Positions 13,399-57,035 of a stretch of 64,000 bases of DNA are shown in pieces; the first letter of the stretch is position 1, and each line of letters starts with the position of its first letter. Origin of the DNA: Lates calcarifer (taxonomy: Eukaryota; Chordata; Actinopteri; Centropomidae); contig NC_066847.1 of NCBI RefSeq assembly GCF_001640805.2, forward strand, positions 21,257,504 through 21,321,503, written 5' to 3'. Under the pieces are notes generated by a model that worked only from the letters and a program-made list of their open reading frames with translations, did not search any database and had not been told where the DNA came from. Made by a program: the position numbers and the translations under genes.

Positions 13399-16300
13399 CC
13401 CCACCCCAACCCACCCCCAACTTCCCTCTGCATATACACTCAGTACAACCTGAGGCTACCAAATCACACTGCATCACACACCTGCACACTGTGTGTTTTT
13501 CACTCTCTGACATTATTAGAACATTATTAACACATACAAAGGAGCTTTTTTTTTAAATCACTATGGAGGAGCCTTAAGTGTTTGTGCCTTTGTCCTCTGC
13601 ATTACCTGATTGCTCAGGACACTCATTACTGCTGCTGCTGCTTCGCTCTCAGTGGCACTCTAGGACATAGAAAATACATTACCTTGCAGTGCTTAAGTGT
13701 ATGAGACATTAACTAAAGCTTTTGCCAGAAGATAGTATGGAGGTAATTTCCTGCGTGAAATTGGTTTCCTTTTTCTTGTGTCAGGGAAGTGTATTCCCAG
13801 GTGGTAAAGTGGCTGAGAGAAGGCATAAAGGCAACGTTTCCATAACTGACACAGGACACATGCAAGCTCCTGTATTTGTTCATACATGTATGCATAGGTG
13901 TGTGTGAGTGGACATGAGCATGCTGATGATTTCTCCACCCAGACAGCTTTACTGTCATTAGGGAGCTGTGCTGATATGATCTGTGGAGCCGGTGGCTGCA
14001 GGAGGAAATTGCAGCAGTGGGGTGATGTTAGAGTTTAGACTGCAGAACAGCGGGGAACCAACAAACTGATAATGCCGGCCATTGGGACAGATCAACATCA
14101 GTACAGTGTAAACAGCCACACACTTACACACACGTACAAACACACACTGTTGAACCTCGGGGTCACAATGAACTGGCAAAAGATCCTGAACAGCTTAGCA
14201 GAGAGCAAAAAACTGAAGAGAGTGGAGTCTGGGTGAGCGGAGGAAAACTGCTGTAATCGTGTAAGAGTGTGCAGACTGACACCCTCATGCAAAAATATAT
14301 GATCAGCACACATCAAAGTCATAGACAGCATTTTAGAAATATTTAAATCATCAGTCCAAGAATCTCCTCCTCCAAAAAAGCTTGACCAGACGCCTGAATT
14401 TAAGTCTTGAAAACATTTTGATAACTTGGATTTTTAACATTTGTTCAGAGAATTTGTTTTTGTATAATTGCATGTGAATTTTATTTCCCCAAAATGGAGG
14501 TCTCTGTCCTCTGTCCTGTCTCTGTCCTGTGATTATGTATTACCAACTGTCCTGTTTTCAGCTTCATTATTATGCATTTTCAGAAAATTCAATGGATTTT
14601 TTAAAGGCTTAGCCTAAGAGGTAGGAGAATATTATAATCATAGAATTTGTCTGAAAGATTCAAAACCACAGTCAATCCACAGCTTTCACTGAATTTATCT
14701 ATTTATTTAACTGGCTTAAAATGGGCCAAATTTGAATTGATTTAGTCAAAATGTATTGGAAGCAGCCTGTAAATTATCAATATAACATAAACCTCAATAC
14801 TAAGTAGAGTACTGCACACAAACATAAAAATATATGAATATAAAATGTTATCCAGGTAGAAACTTCTTATAGACCTCTCCTTTTAAATCCATGCCAATTA
14901 CACAGAGATAAAGAATATGATGGTTTAATTAATTCTTAAGCCTTGAGATTACTTAGATGTGAAATGTGCAATAAGCTGGTAACTTAATATCTGAAAAATG
15001 TCACTGAATTTTGGTATACTACAGCAGTCTACGAAACAAGAAGTCCTAATTTTAAGCTTTGTTTTGGGGGGATTTTTGAGAAAGAACTCACTCCATAAAG
15101 AAATCCAAGGTTACATCTCTATCTCAAAATAATCGTTTTTCTCATTCCTTATTATGTTGACTCAGTCTCGGGAATCAGACCTGTTTAAAAACCAGGGGTG
15201 GGTTGTTGAGGTCACCTCACAAGAACCAAAATAAATTGCATGGCTTAAAGATTATGTAAGAACAGACACAGACAAACACACACAGAGGCAAATGTTTTCA
15301 TGCTGTAAACACTTTCCTGGTCATTTGATGCACTCTGACGTGTTTTCTCCCTCTCTATATGTTCCTCTCTGTCTCACAACATCACACAGAGCCTTGCAGT
15401 ACGCAATACACTCTGACTCCATCACTCTGATCTCCTGAGACACCAGAGGGTAACCATACTGGTGTTTGTGCCTGCTCTTAAATGCATATGAGTGTGCTTC
15501 TTTGCGTCATAGAGGAGGAAAGCAAAGGCCCATTACAACAGACCCATATATGAGTATGGTACAGACCGACAGACCCATGCTCCATTCTTTCTGTGTCTAC
15601 TGTAACTGGGAACTGTAGAGTCCCCAGGGAACAAACCTCTCATGTAGGAGAGCATGCAGATAAAAACAGCACCATCACACACTCTCTCAGTCATAACAGA
15701 TCAAAACCAAAAAGCAACTTTGAATAGCACAGCTCTGAGGCCCAGTTCATGCGGTGATGCAGGCAGCTACAAAGGGCTGTGCTTTGGGGGGGCTGAGAGG
15801 TGGCACGGACCTGGCCTGAAGGACTGGACAGAAACTCAGTTAAGTGTAGGAAAATGCTATGGAATGGCAGAATGAGTAGGCTGCAGAGGAGCAACAGTTT
15901 GACAAAGAGTAGGAGGTTGCTGAGAATAATATGTTTGCAAAGTACAAGGATCAGTCACGTTTTGTATTTGAAGTGCTTGGAAGTTCAATTGCCTCAGAAA
16001 GAGTGATAGAAGCCTTAAAGTTTTTTTTTTCAAGGTGTCCTTTGGGTGTTTGCTGAATAAAAGATGTAATAAAAAAGAAAGTTGTGTTGAGGTTCCTTTT
16101 TTCATGTGCATCAAAACAACAGCAGCACTTTGGTTTTCCGTTATTTTGAGTTTGTCACTGGAGGGTGATATTTAAAGCTGGATTTATAGCAGCACTGAAT
16201 CTAAAGACTGTTGACGTGGGAGGGTAAGCAGCCTAAAAGAGTCGTTTATTTTTTGTTGAGACCTACTTCATCTTCACAAGAAGTGACAGGTGTCCTGCCT

Positions 16301-16471
16301 TAAATTTAGCTTGAACTTGATATGGGGGGTGGGGTGGTGGGGATGAAAGTTTTACTAACGTGAAGGATATATTTCTTCGTGGCTGCATACATCAAGATAG
16401 AAGGAGCAAAAGCAAAGTGAACCCGCGCTGTGATTTGTCCTCCTGCGTCCTTCTACTTTATGTTTACCTCT

Positions 16472-16510
16472 AAAAAAAAAAAAGAAAGAAAGAAAGAAAA
16501 GAAAAGAAAA
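16472..16510. repeat. A-rich (GAAA)n tract
   Basis: A12 followed by GAAA and GAAAA units. Confidence 0.9.
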
Positions 16511-16852
16511 ACTGAGCTGTCTGTGGCGTTCTGTTTCGACGCCGAGCACAAAAGAGCGCACTAATCCCGGGTTGAATATGCATGACGCGCCGTGCAGTGC
16601 TGTGGAGCCTGCTCGCAGTTTTAATAGTTTCAGCACCGCGTTGGTGAACAGCGCCATGCACGCCGCTGAGACGGACTGAGGTCTCAGCTGCAGCTGGTTC
16701 CGAATCGCTCTTTGACGGAACCCGGCGCACAGTTTGACAGACTGACATGATACCGAGACCTTGTAAAAGCATTGAGCTTTTACTTTGATGCCCTCGTGAG
16801 AAAAAGAAAAAAAAAAGACGGAGAGGGAGAGGGGTGAGGATGGACCAGAGGA

Positions 16853-16854
<2 letters not shown>

Positions 16855-16889
<35 letters not shown>
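16855..16889. repeat. (GA)n microsatellite in the putative znf804b promoter
   Basis: About 17 GA units, with purines on the + strand as in neighbouring tracts. Confidence 0.95.
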
Positions 16890-17277
16890 CATATTGTCGG
16901 TTGCTCTCCGGCAGACATCGTTAAGTCATGGGCTGCACAATGACACATACAATGCAAATTAACTTTAATCCCCTTTCCTTTTTAAAAAAAAACGATGAGA
17001 AAATGGAAGCAGACTGAAAGGAAATAGGAATGGGGGAGACGGAGTGGGTGTGTGGGAGGTGGAGGGGGTGAGGAGAGGTGAGGGGGGGGGGGGGGTACGG
17101 CACTTCAATTCGGAGTTACTCAAGCACAGCGTGGACAGAAGTGATCCTCCCTATCCAGCCACCCCCCCCCCGCCACACACACACGCGCATGGACACGGGC
17201 TGCATATTATAGGGTACAGCAGACAGGAATCCGGTCCGGTGCAGCCCCCGAGAAGAGAGGCAGACACACACATACAC

Positions 17278-17282
<5 letters not shown>

Positions 17283-17322
<40 letters not shown>
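17283..17322. repeat. (GA)n microsatellite in the putative znf804b promoter or leader
   Basis: Twenty uninterrupted GA units, about 1 kb upstream of the start codon. Confidence 0.95.
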
Positions 17323-17323
<1 letters not shown>

Positions 17324-17665
17324 TGAGGAAAAGAGGGGGGGGGGAGTGAGTGAATTGTGTTTCCTTCTTGAGAAAGAGTCTGAACCACTTCAGGCTGCCC
17401 GCGCTGGAGCCCGGTAATAACAACTACAGGACCGCTCTGGATGGATTCACCGTCTCTCCCCTCTCTCGCACCGCGGACGGGCGATTTTAAAAATCCGGTG
17501 CCAATCTATAGAGAGCAAACAGAGCGGGGTGAGGGAGGGGGGAGGGTTGGGGGAGAAAAACAGGGTCAAATGTTTTCCCCTTTCTTTCCTCTTCGACGTG
17601 CGTGAAACGGAGGCGCACCTGCCAGAGTGTCTGCTCCCCTTTTCTTTACTGAGAACCCCAGTTAG

Positions 17666-17689
17666 GCTGCTGCTGCTGCTGCTGCTGCT
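17666..17689. repeat. (GCT)8 trinucleotide tract
   Basis: Eight perfect GCT units, probably in the 5' leader or proximal promoter; not part of the coding sequence. Confidence 0.9.
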
Positions 17690-17808
17690 TGGCTGAGGCT
17701 ACGTACACTTTTACAGACTGGAACAGTGGACTGAGAAAAAAGAGAGAAAAAGGGAGAGAGAGAGTAGGGGTGAGCGAGAGAGAGGGTGGACTGGAGAGAG
17801 TGGGAGAG

Positions 17809-17852
17809 TGTGTGTGTGTGTGTGTGAAAGAGAGAGAGAGAGAGAGAGAGAG
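17809..17852. repeat. (GT)n(AG)n compound microsatellite
   Basis: GT units to 17826 followed by AG units to 17852, within a longer purine-rich block that starts near 17,730. Confidence 0.95.
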
Positions 17853-18054
17853 GCAGGGACTGGATGGATTCCTCTCTTCCTTTGGCACTCCACAGGCGCT
17901 CATTCATTTATTTCAGCCCGACCGACGACAGCATGCCAAGCGCAGACTCCAGCGGCGGAGCTCGGTCAGTATAACATCCCTGTCTCTCGGTCTATCGCTC
18001 ATTCTGTCCCCGTCTGACTCTTTCTGTTTGTTGCTCTCTCTCATTCACGCACGT

Positions 18055-18097
<43 letters not shown>
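18055..18097. repeat. (CA)n microsatellite upstream of the znf804b start
   Basis: About 21 CA units ending about 225 bases before the ATG, possibly inside the 5' UTR. Confidence 0.95.
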
Positions 18098-18101
<4 letters not shown>

Positions 18102-18184
18102 TCAAATCAAATCAGGTATAGTCGTATCCCTCATCTTTCCTCTTCATATGCAGGCAGAGACTTCAGGACAGAGGACAGAAGTGA

Positions 18185-48228
<30,044 letters not shown>

Positions 48229-49190
48229 TTTTCACAGAGCGGCTGCCATGTTTATTAATCCTCCTTGGCAACAATGACTGGTGAGAGAGAACGAAGGAAT
48301 TTTTAGTTTGGACAGAGGCCTGCTATTTGAAATGGGGATGTGTCAGAGCTTTTACTAGTAACAACTCCAACTCTTACTTGCATATGCACTCTCAAACACA
48401 TGCACGCATGCATACACACAAACAGCCCAACTATTGACTGTTTTTCAAATGAAAATTTGTTTCTCCATTTAGCCTCTGCTGTGTTGCAGCAGACAGTGAG
48501 AAAACAGACTTTGATCCTTTGCTTTTTCCATCATTCTTCATTCAGGCCCAGAATAAAGGGAAAGGTGCACCTGCTATTCAAAGACAAGCTGGGCTTGTGT
48601 CACCCTCTCTTTTCCTTCTGAACCACAGACAGACCAGCTGCCTTTTGAAGTATCCTTCATGCCAGGGAAAGAGGGGCAAGAGAAATAGATAATACTCTTC
48701 CCTTATCTCCATTTCATACAGGTTATCTGAGTTAGAGTGTGACTTTCAACAAACATAAATAACGTTCCAGGGACTGGGGGGCATAGCACAGTTATTTTAA
48801 CCTTGGTGTATGCTGCATTTGTGTGTGTAAGATAGAGGTAATTCAGAAATGACGCACACATACACCGTAGGAAGGACAACAACTAATTTCCATATCTGAC
48901 ACATGTAAAGACTTGTTTTGTCTCTATAGTGTAAATATTCCGACAGTGAGTGATAACATTAGAATCATGGGAAACAATAAAATTCAAGTTGAATTTAACC
49001 TTTAGCAGTATAGTTCTATGCTTATTCCACACTCAATGGCTTCAGCGATACAAATAGTACAACAACTTTCCATATTCATGTGTGTCATGATTTTTTTTTT
49101 TTTCCCAACACAGCATTTAACAAATCACTTGTTGAGACAGCAATGAATGAAAAGGATCTGTTACATTAAAACTTGGGTGAAAATAAATGG
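48229..49190 (+). other. znf804b: Probable znf804b 3' UTR and polyadenylation region
   Basis: Sequence downstream of the TGA carries AATAAA hexamers at 48552-48557, 48976-48981 and 49182-49187. The second and third lie in AT-rich context resembling a genuine 3' end; which is used cannot be decided from sequence alone. A hAT-type MITE begins about 150 bases after the last one, so the transcript probably ends before it. Confidence 0.4.
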
Positions 49191-49336
49191 GCTTTAATAA
49201 TTTTTTTCTTTCTCTGATTCATGGTGATTCTGCAACATGTTGCAACAGATTCCACATGAAGATTTAATACTGTGTGGTTTACCATTTCTCCAAGTGGGGC
49301 CCAGAATTCCTTGGAGTCCTTCATAAGATCTTACAG

Positions 49337-49625
49337 CAGTGGTTCCAAACCTTTCTCTCCTGATCCCTTAATATGATGCAATATCTGTGTGTGACCCCTT
49401 GTCACAGGGTGCATGTCTATGAATTGTGAGCATTTCAACTGCAGAGGGATTCTCACTCATCAGGCTTTGATTAAAATAAGTTTTATCATGTTATCATGCA
49501 TCAGTTCACACACACACACACAAAAAAAAAGATAGGAGAAAAGCTGTGTAGCATAATTTTGATTTTCTTATTTCCCACACTGGTAATTATCTGAAGGTCC
49601 TGATCCCCAGACTGAAAACCACCAT
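49337..49625. mobile_element. Non-autonomous hAT-type MITE
   Basis: It begins CAGTGGTTCCAAACCTTT and ends near AGACTGAAAACCACCA, an imperfect inverted copy of its start. It carries internal GTGACCCC words characteristic of the CAGTGGTTCCCAACCT-type elements common in vertebrates. A clean 8-bp target duplication is not visible, consistent with age. Confidence 0.6.
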
Positions 49626-51254
49626 CATAAAGGGTCTGAGGAAAAAGTAATGGTGACATTTAATAAGTTATCTGCCAGGTGCAGCAATATATTTGAATAG
49701 AAAAAGGTGTGCAAAGTAATCTTTAAACTTAAAGTCCTTTATTCACCATTTCTAAAATACAGAAGGATCAGTCTGGAAGTGCTTTTATTGTATCAGTCAT
49801 AGTGTTACATGCTGCCCTTTAAAAAGTACCATATTTTGTATGCTATTAGTGCTTTTTTATTGTATAACAGATAAATCATTTTGTCCAAAGAGACTCATTT
49901 CTTTGGCTACATTTCATTATTATGTCCACTTTGACCTTTGGTTCAACGCACTGGGGATGCCCAATGTCACTAGTCAGTAAATATCCACTCAGTTTTAGAA
50001 TAATAGAGACTTAATGAGCACCAGTTTTAAGTGTAAGTTGTGCTTGAATATCATAGATGTGAGATTAAAAAATATACATATATACATACATATATATCAT
50101 TTGCATCATTAAAGAAACACTGATGAGCTTCTTTCTTGCAAAATGTATGGTGGGTAGTAACTGTTGCTATGCATCCATGCCTTGTGATTGGTGAAGGCAC
50201 GGATGTATTAAAGCTGCTTGCCAAACAGTTGATCACTGCAGCGGCCGGCGCTCAGGGAGCAGAACACAGAAGAGAACAGAGCGCCATCCAGATGGTCTAT
50301 GGACTTGAACTACTCAGAATGCTTTGAGAGATTGGATTGATTTGCCCTCTGTGATATCAGTGAACACAGCGTGGCACATTGGTGTGTTTGGGGGGGGCTA
50401 CAGCAATAGGGGTGACATAAATACAGACACAAAAACAAGGCACAAAATATACACTCCCACTACTGAGGTGTTGGCTAGAAATATAAGATAACTCCTGCAG
50501 AGAATCAGTAATTAGAACACAATTCCTCTTTCTCCTCCTTGTGACCCCTGAGCCTGCGTGTATGTGTATCTGCATGTGTGTGTGTGTGTGTGTGTGTGTG
50601 TCTGTGTGTGCATAAATGTGTGAGTTTGTGAGAAACAGAGAATCCCTATCTCGCTCCACAGGACAGGAGATCAAACAGACTGTGTGAAATATAGAGCAGC
50701 AATAATTAGCAGCTGTTACAGCATCAAACCTCTCCATCTCTACCTCTCTCTCTCTCTCTGTCTCTCTCTCCAACACACACACACACACACACCCTAATGC
50801 TCTGTTCTTATCCCAGAGTTTAATTTAGTGATACTCAGATGTGCCGCAACTTCTCACTCTTCCAATACTGATAATCAGGGAGGTAATACAAAATCAACCC
50901 ACTCACGGTTGTTCCTTCATCTTCTCTCCGGTTCATGTGCATTAAAGTCACTGACACAGTCTGAAGGGGGAAAATGCATGAAAACAGTCACATACCTGAA
51001 TGAAAAAGTTAAAAAGCAATAACAAGATTCGAGCAAAAAATGGAAAAAATTTGTTTTAAAAACACATTCATCTATAAACAGGGAGGCCTGTATTTTATTA
51101 TAAGGCAAAATTGAAACATATACACATATACAAAGTTTTCCACACAAGGTTCATGTGGAAATTAGTAATCACAATATCACTGTAGTTTCTGTCAGTGACT
51201 GATTAAATCATTACCTAAGCCCTAAGACTCGGCCCCTGGTGTGTTCATGTTGCC

Positions 51255-51294
<40 letters not shown>

Positions 51295-54200
51295 ATGCGC
51301 ATGTGTGAATTTGTGTATGCACGCAAGAGTGTGAGTTGATTTATGATCGAGAAAAAGCCGTTTCCTCAGTCTATCGCTCCTGTGAATTAATGAGGTATAA
51401 AAACTAAAGCTGGCACTCAGTCAAATACACCAGCAAGTCACAGGGAGCTCGCCGCTGTGGCAGGATCACTTCTTTTGGCAGCACGTTTGATTGTCAGATT
51501 GTGGGCATAGATTGCATTGAGCAAAAAGAGCCCCTCACGGCTACTGAGGCGATCCATCGACCTAAATTGCAATGCTGTATTAATGAGACACTTCCCATCT
51601 CTTGCTCTATCCCTTTCTTCCCTTTTTTTTGGTGGTCTCGCCTCCTACCCTTCTCTTTGATTCAACCAGGTCAGTGGGGCTGTGTTCAGCTCCCCCGGCT
51701 GTTCTCTGACTGTGCAGAAGAAAAGGCACCATTACAGTTCGTTCTCTCCATTTCCCTCATTCAGAGACTACATGTTTGAATGCTGTTATACAGCACACAC
51801 CTTCACAGCTCATTGTGCTTTGCAGTATTATTATTACACAAAGAAAACCCTTCCCATACCTTTTGCTCTCGCATTGACATTCATTAAAAGTTTTCCTGAG
51901 TTGTGGCAGAGTGTGACATATAGCGGCAGGTTGTTCATTCCAATTTACATCTTTCTCCTGAATGTCTGGGCTGTAAAGAGAACTTATACTAACAGAAAAG
52001 ATAGCCTACTGTTCTACTGTTCTAACCCTTCTACAGAGCCAGCAAGTGAAATTCAAAAGTTAGAAGTGAAAATAAAGTTGAAAAGGACTGAGCTGCTCCA
52101 GATCTGAATTTTAGACATTTCAGTTTCCATTAGTTGAGTAGTCAGTCCAGTAAGTCTTATCATTTAATCATATAGTATACCGCATTTTTGTTGATTTAAG
52201 GTTGAAGTATCACTTTGTTAACTTTTGAACTCCCGTAAAAGAGCAGTTCAAAGACTAATCTGTCACCACTGATGCGTCAAGAGACGCTGCTGTTGCTGCA
52301 GGTGCAATATATGGAAAGTTAAGTGGCTTCAGGCTGTTTAGAGCTTTTACATCAAAAAGATATATCACTGTTTATAATTCAGTACCAGAAAAACCTTTTA
52401 TCCTATGAAAAAGCAGCCTATTTTTGTTTTTTGTTTTACCCTATTCACTCACTGCATGCTTGGCTCGCTTGTTGAGGAAACTTGTTTGTGTGGGACTTGC
52501 ATTATGTAGAAATAACTGTGTGAATTCTGTTCCACGATGGATTTAAGGATTAGAGGAGGTAGTGGGCTCCGTGATACTCTTAAACTTGGCACAGTCACCC
52601 AAGGACATGACACTGTCAGCACATTGCTTACACTCATCTGCACAGACACATACACACACACACACACACACACAGATAGAGGTGTAATAGGGTATAATTT
52701 AGGGGGCTGTAATAGTGAGATGTGATGCTTGGTTGTAAGACAGCATGGCTAATTCCCCGGTTATGTTATCTCTGAGAGACAGATGTTCCCACCAAAGATT
52801 ACTATGCGTGCGCACACAAAGCAAAAAACAACACACACACAAACTGCGGGCATGCAGAGATGCATGAACACATTCAATCCTCAGACAATAGGAGCAGCGG
52901 GATAGTCTAAAATAGCCTTATTGACCAAGAACACAAATCAATGATGAAGATGACTTTTCTGAGAGTTAATTATGAGATGTAATGAGTTTCGGCAGAATAC
53001 ACTACAGTGAAAAACAACAGTTCACACACAAAGTTTTCCTCAACAAATATTTCATTTAAAACAATGAAGTGAATCATATAATGGACACTGACCTCTTGCC
53101 ATATTGATCAGAAGAAACTCACACTTTTTTCCCAATAAGACCACGCCAAGAAAAACGGTATCACCTTTTAATGATCGTATTAAGCCCAACAAAGCTGGGA
53201 GTATTAACCCTTCGTATCAATCCATCTGCTGCAGAGCTATTCTCAGGTCAGGCTCACTCCATCCATTACTGCAGGAAATCTATCCCATACAGGAAACCGT
53301 TTCACAGCAGAGCAATAAAGGTCACTTGATTCATGGCTTCTGGTGGTGGCGGTCAAGAAAGCCCATGGGTCAGATAACCATCACTCCCATTATGTGGTTA
53401 ATTCACAGTTTGAATGCACAGCTGCAGCATAAAGAAAGTCATGTAGGTGAGCGACAGGCAGTTCCTGTCTGTCAATCTTCAAGTCAGGGGAGTCGATTTT
53501 GTCCTTGGTCTGTTTTGTCCTGCTTGTTTGAATTTCTGTCACCTTCTGGTGTTCTCACTTGGTATCACAGAATATGCATAAAAGCTTTCCTGCACCCAAA
53601 AACGGGGTGTACATGACTCAAAAACACCCCAACTGTGGCTTTGAGAGTCTGAAAGAATTGCTTCTACAACTTCAAGAAAATTTGAGTGCTTAGGCATGAC
53701 TTCAAGGGGACAATTTACAAAAGTGAATATGTGAATGTGCATAATAACAGTAGAACTGTCTCTCAAACTCCTTTTTCCTCCGAGTCCTGATCTCCCTCCT
53801 CCTGTTTCCGTTTAACTGGTTTCAGCTTTAAGTCTCCAGATTCTGATAATTTCCCCCCTTTAATCCCTTCAGAGGAGCACCCCGCTTAACTCTCTAATTA
53901 AGTCAACGATACACACATGCACCAACACGGGATAAACAGCACATGCACACACAGCTTGTAGCTTTCAGTTTATCTGATGCACGGACAATTGGTGGTTGCT
54001 GTGCTGAAGTGTGTGTGTGGGTACGGTTACTGAGTGTTTGTGTGACCGTATTTCAGTGATTAAGTCCCAATCAGGATGTTGTTATGACGACACATGCATT
54101 TTAAAGCTGTTAATCCAGGATTATTCTCCCCTCCGCTCATCTCATTACCGTCGATTATTAAAAAACACATACAGAAACACACACACACACACACACACAT

Positions 54201-54833
54201 GCACACACACAAATACTAATTATGGGTTGGTTTCCCTGGAGACTGAACACATGCTGCTAGGGTCTCCAAAGATAGCTCAACTAACAGGTAAAACAAACAA
54301 AAAACAAATATGCTTAATGCATGAATACACCTCAGGTATTAACTATGCATCCAATGTAACAAATATTTTGTTTATGTATACATGTTAATTTGAAAGATGA
54401 AGCCTTCAACTATAAACAGATCAAACCTTGTAGATCTTTGGTATGGCAATGTATTTATACTGGTCTGAATATTACTGTTTGTGGCCTCTCAGAGAGCCAT
54501 TTTGGCCTTTCAGAAAGCGATTTTCAGCACAGAGCGGGAACGAATGCGAGCAAACAGTGAGTGTCCTTTCCCAGTGATTGAATGTGTGTCCTTGTGTAGA
54601 AACTGCACTCCCCTCTCTCAGCAAGTGAAAATATTCCTGCGGTGCCGAGGCTGATATACAGGTGAGAGAATGGCCAAGGATTTTGCGATCACCCGAGGCT
54701 TTCTGTCCACTATGGCCCACTCACACTAGGTCAGCTCAGAATAACCAGAAAGGGCTGACCGCTGATGCTCACTCACCCCTGGAGTCATTAATCACAAAGC
54801 ACTGCAGATGAGCCACATGGACACACGCTGTAG

Positions 54834-54835
<2 letters not shown>

Positions 54836-54871
<36 letters not shown>
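54836..54871. repeat. (CA)n microsatellite
   Basis: About 18 CA units in the intergenic region. Confidence 0.95.
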
Positions 54872-54875
<4 letters not shown>

Positions 54876-56664
54876 GCCAATTTTAATTATAAAGCCAAAT
54901 GCTGGATGACAGCATTGCTCCAGGTAGTCAGTCCTCAAGGGCTGTACTCCTGGTGCATTATCATACACTAAACATCACAGACATGAATATTTCTGAGCAA
55001 AGCCTGGTTCACAAATAACAACACATCATATCACATTAAGCTATGATAAACTGCAGCACATACACGCACACACACACACACACACACAGTATCATATCTG
55101 TAACTTTTCTCCTGAGCTGTATTTTACGCTTCTTAAACATAAACATGAACAATCAGATCATGGTATCTGGACCCCTGTGTTCCCGAACAGGCCTCTCAGC
55201 TTGCAGCTGGGCCACTATCGGGAGCAGGATCTCAGATAACGTTCCCATTTACCGGTTATGAAATTCTTCAAAGAGGTCGCACAGCCGTGGATGCCTGTGG
55301 TGCGTTGTGTCTGTTAACAGGCATGGTGCATGGAGAAATACTCCACGGTGGATGTGTGTTACAGCATTCACGTTGCATGCAACAACAGTCCAACTACTAA
55401 AGGCATCAGGGGAGAAAATGCCAGTTAAGGAAAAAGAAAAAAACCCTTTGCATGCTCCAAAAATATATCAGGGCTTGAGTAAAGTCTTTTGGAGGTGCAC
55501 AGAAACCAAATTACAAACTTAATTTTAAAATGCTTTTATGTCTGAGACAAAAATCAAACTTAAATAGATGCTGATTAAATTGGGCGAGGCAAGTCAGACA
55601 CATCGATGGACTCTATGTGTGTTTGTGAGAGTTGGAAATACAAGAAAAATCTATCCAATATAGTCACGGAGAAGGTTCTAAAAAATTCGGTCTGACATCT
55701 CTGGCCTGAAACAGCAGCTTGTCATGAAGTGAACGCCTTGCATACCGAGTTTCTTGCTGTTTGTTACAAATCCATGCTCAAATATCATAATCTTCTTTGT
55801 CCATAGACACCGGCTGTATGTGTATCTGTCTACAACTCAGATGTACAAACTCTGCCTCTTCACCTTGCAGCACTGAATTGTAAAATAAAACGATAAAATG
55901 CAGTGAAAAGCATCAGTCCATTATTTTGCCTTGCCATTACACTAACCCATGCCATTACGCTTCACAACCCTGTCAGAGAATTTTAAAAGGGTGCAATGTG
56001 AAAACTTTTTTTTTTTAAATCAAAGTTGCTAGTTTCTCCTTTCTGAAAGGCTTTGTGCCAGCCACTTTGAACAGCAAAGACAGAGAAACGCATGCTGCAT
56101 AAGTTAATGTCAGATTCTGTCTATTGTGTCTCGTCTTGTTGAATGCAATGAGTTAGCAAAAGGGGCAGCAAAAAAAAAAAAAAAAAAAAAAAAACCTAAG
56201 AGAGAGAATGAATTGAACAGTATAAAAATTCAAACACATAAACTTGGACTATAAGGACTTTTACACGTAAAGGAAGCATTAACTGTTGGTAGGCACAGTT
56301 TTCTGATAATGCTTAACACTCCAGTGAGATATTTCACTTTACTGCAGCCTGAGAGGAAAACAATGCTGCTACTGTTGTACTGAGGAAGAACCGAAGTAAC
56401 TGATGTGCTGCTTTTGTGCATTTTTGTTTGTAGGTGTTGTGCAGGTGTTGTGCATCATGCAGAAACTGTGCGTGGGTGTGTTTAAGACAAAAGCATTCAA
56501 AGGTGTTTTGCTTTTGCTGGTGGTGAGAAGTAAAGCTCTAAAACTCATTTCTTTCATCAACATCATTCTGTCAAGGTGATTACGGGAGGCATTACTCAAG
56601 TATGCACTTATTTCACCAAAACCATTAAACAACTGACTGAAAGAGATTGAGTAGACTGCAGCTT

Positions 56665-56670
56665 TTAATT
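56665..56670 (-). terminator. Possible polyadenylation signal of the Acl4-like gene
   Basis: The plus-strand TTTAAT reads ATTAAA on the minus strand, about 190 bases past the stop codon. It is the common variant hexamer. I saw no AATAAA on the minus strand in the nearest few hundred bases, so this is the most plausible of weak options. Confidence 0.25.
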
Positions 56671-56858
56671 CCTCTCTTTTTGTGCATCTCACCTGAATTC
56701 AAATTTCACCTTTGATAAATGGGTGTGAAAGGATAAACAGTAAAAAAAAAACGCACTTCAGAGAGCGCATGAAGACATTTAAACTAGAGGGAAGCATTAT
56801 GGGGGAAAAGTGAAATCACAAGGTACAAGCATGATGGGCGTTGGGGGGTGGGAGGGGA

Positions 56859-57035
56859 TCAGTGTTCCATGGGCGCCTCTGTATCTTCTTCCTCCTCCTC
56901 ATCACTACAGGGTTCATAGTCTTCATCCAAGGCCGGGTCTCCCTCCTCTCCCTCGATCTCTCCTCCCAGCTCGCCTAGCAGCTGCTCCACATGCTCCAAC
57001 ATCGGCTGGTCATCGCATCGCAGCTTACTGTACAG
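56859..57035 (-). CDS. Acl4-like TPR protein, terminal coding exon
   Basis: Read on the minus strand, CCCCTGCCCCAG precedes 59 codons ending in TGA at 56861-56859. The product begins LYSKLRCDDQPMLEHVEQLL and GELGGE, then turns into a Glu/Asp-rich tail ending APMEH. The CDDxxMLEHVxxLLxEL pattern after an Ala/Tyr/Leu TPR helix, and the acidic end, match my memory of the C-terminus of the Acl4 family. In yeast Acl4 binds newly made ribosomal protein uL4 (Rpl4), keeps it soluble and escorts it to the nucleus. The exon joins the upstream one in phase 0. The animal name is unsettled, so no symbol is given. Confidence 0.8.
   Translation of the reverse strand: MYSKLRCDDQPMLEHVEQLLGELGGEIEGEEGDPALDEDYEPCSDEEEEEDTEAPMEH

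Larger units (their letters stand above)
8461..16349. other. Upstream gene-free DNA with dense microsatellites
   Basis: No coding signal was found. The block to about 13,400 is dominated by GT/CA, CT and (CTCTC)n tracts. From 13,400 to 16,349 it is mostly AT-rich unique-looking sequence. The 159-codon ORF at 10,816-11,295 has no recognisable motif, and no splice-supported continuation was identified. Confidence 0.55.
49626..56858. other. Intergenic DNA between the convergent genes
   Basis: No exon could be supported. The longest ORF (53,104-53,616 +) has Trp/Ser-rich random-looking composition and no family motif. The region contains GT/CA tracts at 50575-50610, 51260-51291, 52651-52674, 54836-54871 and 55065-55089, an A25 run at 56170-56194, and otherwise AT-rich unique-looking DNA. 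Confidence 0.55.

Noticed and set aside
16355..16957. 200-codon minus-strand ORF across the znf804b upstream region
   Set aside because: Much of it is translated GA and GAAA repeats (Ser/Leu and Phe/Ser runs); not a credible gene.
53104..53616. 170-codon plus-strand ORF in the intergenic region
   Set aside because: Composition looks random, no domain or splice context, no recognisable similarity.
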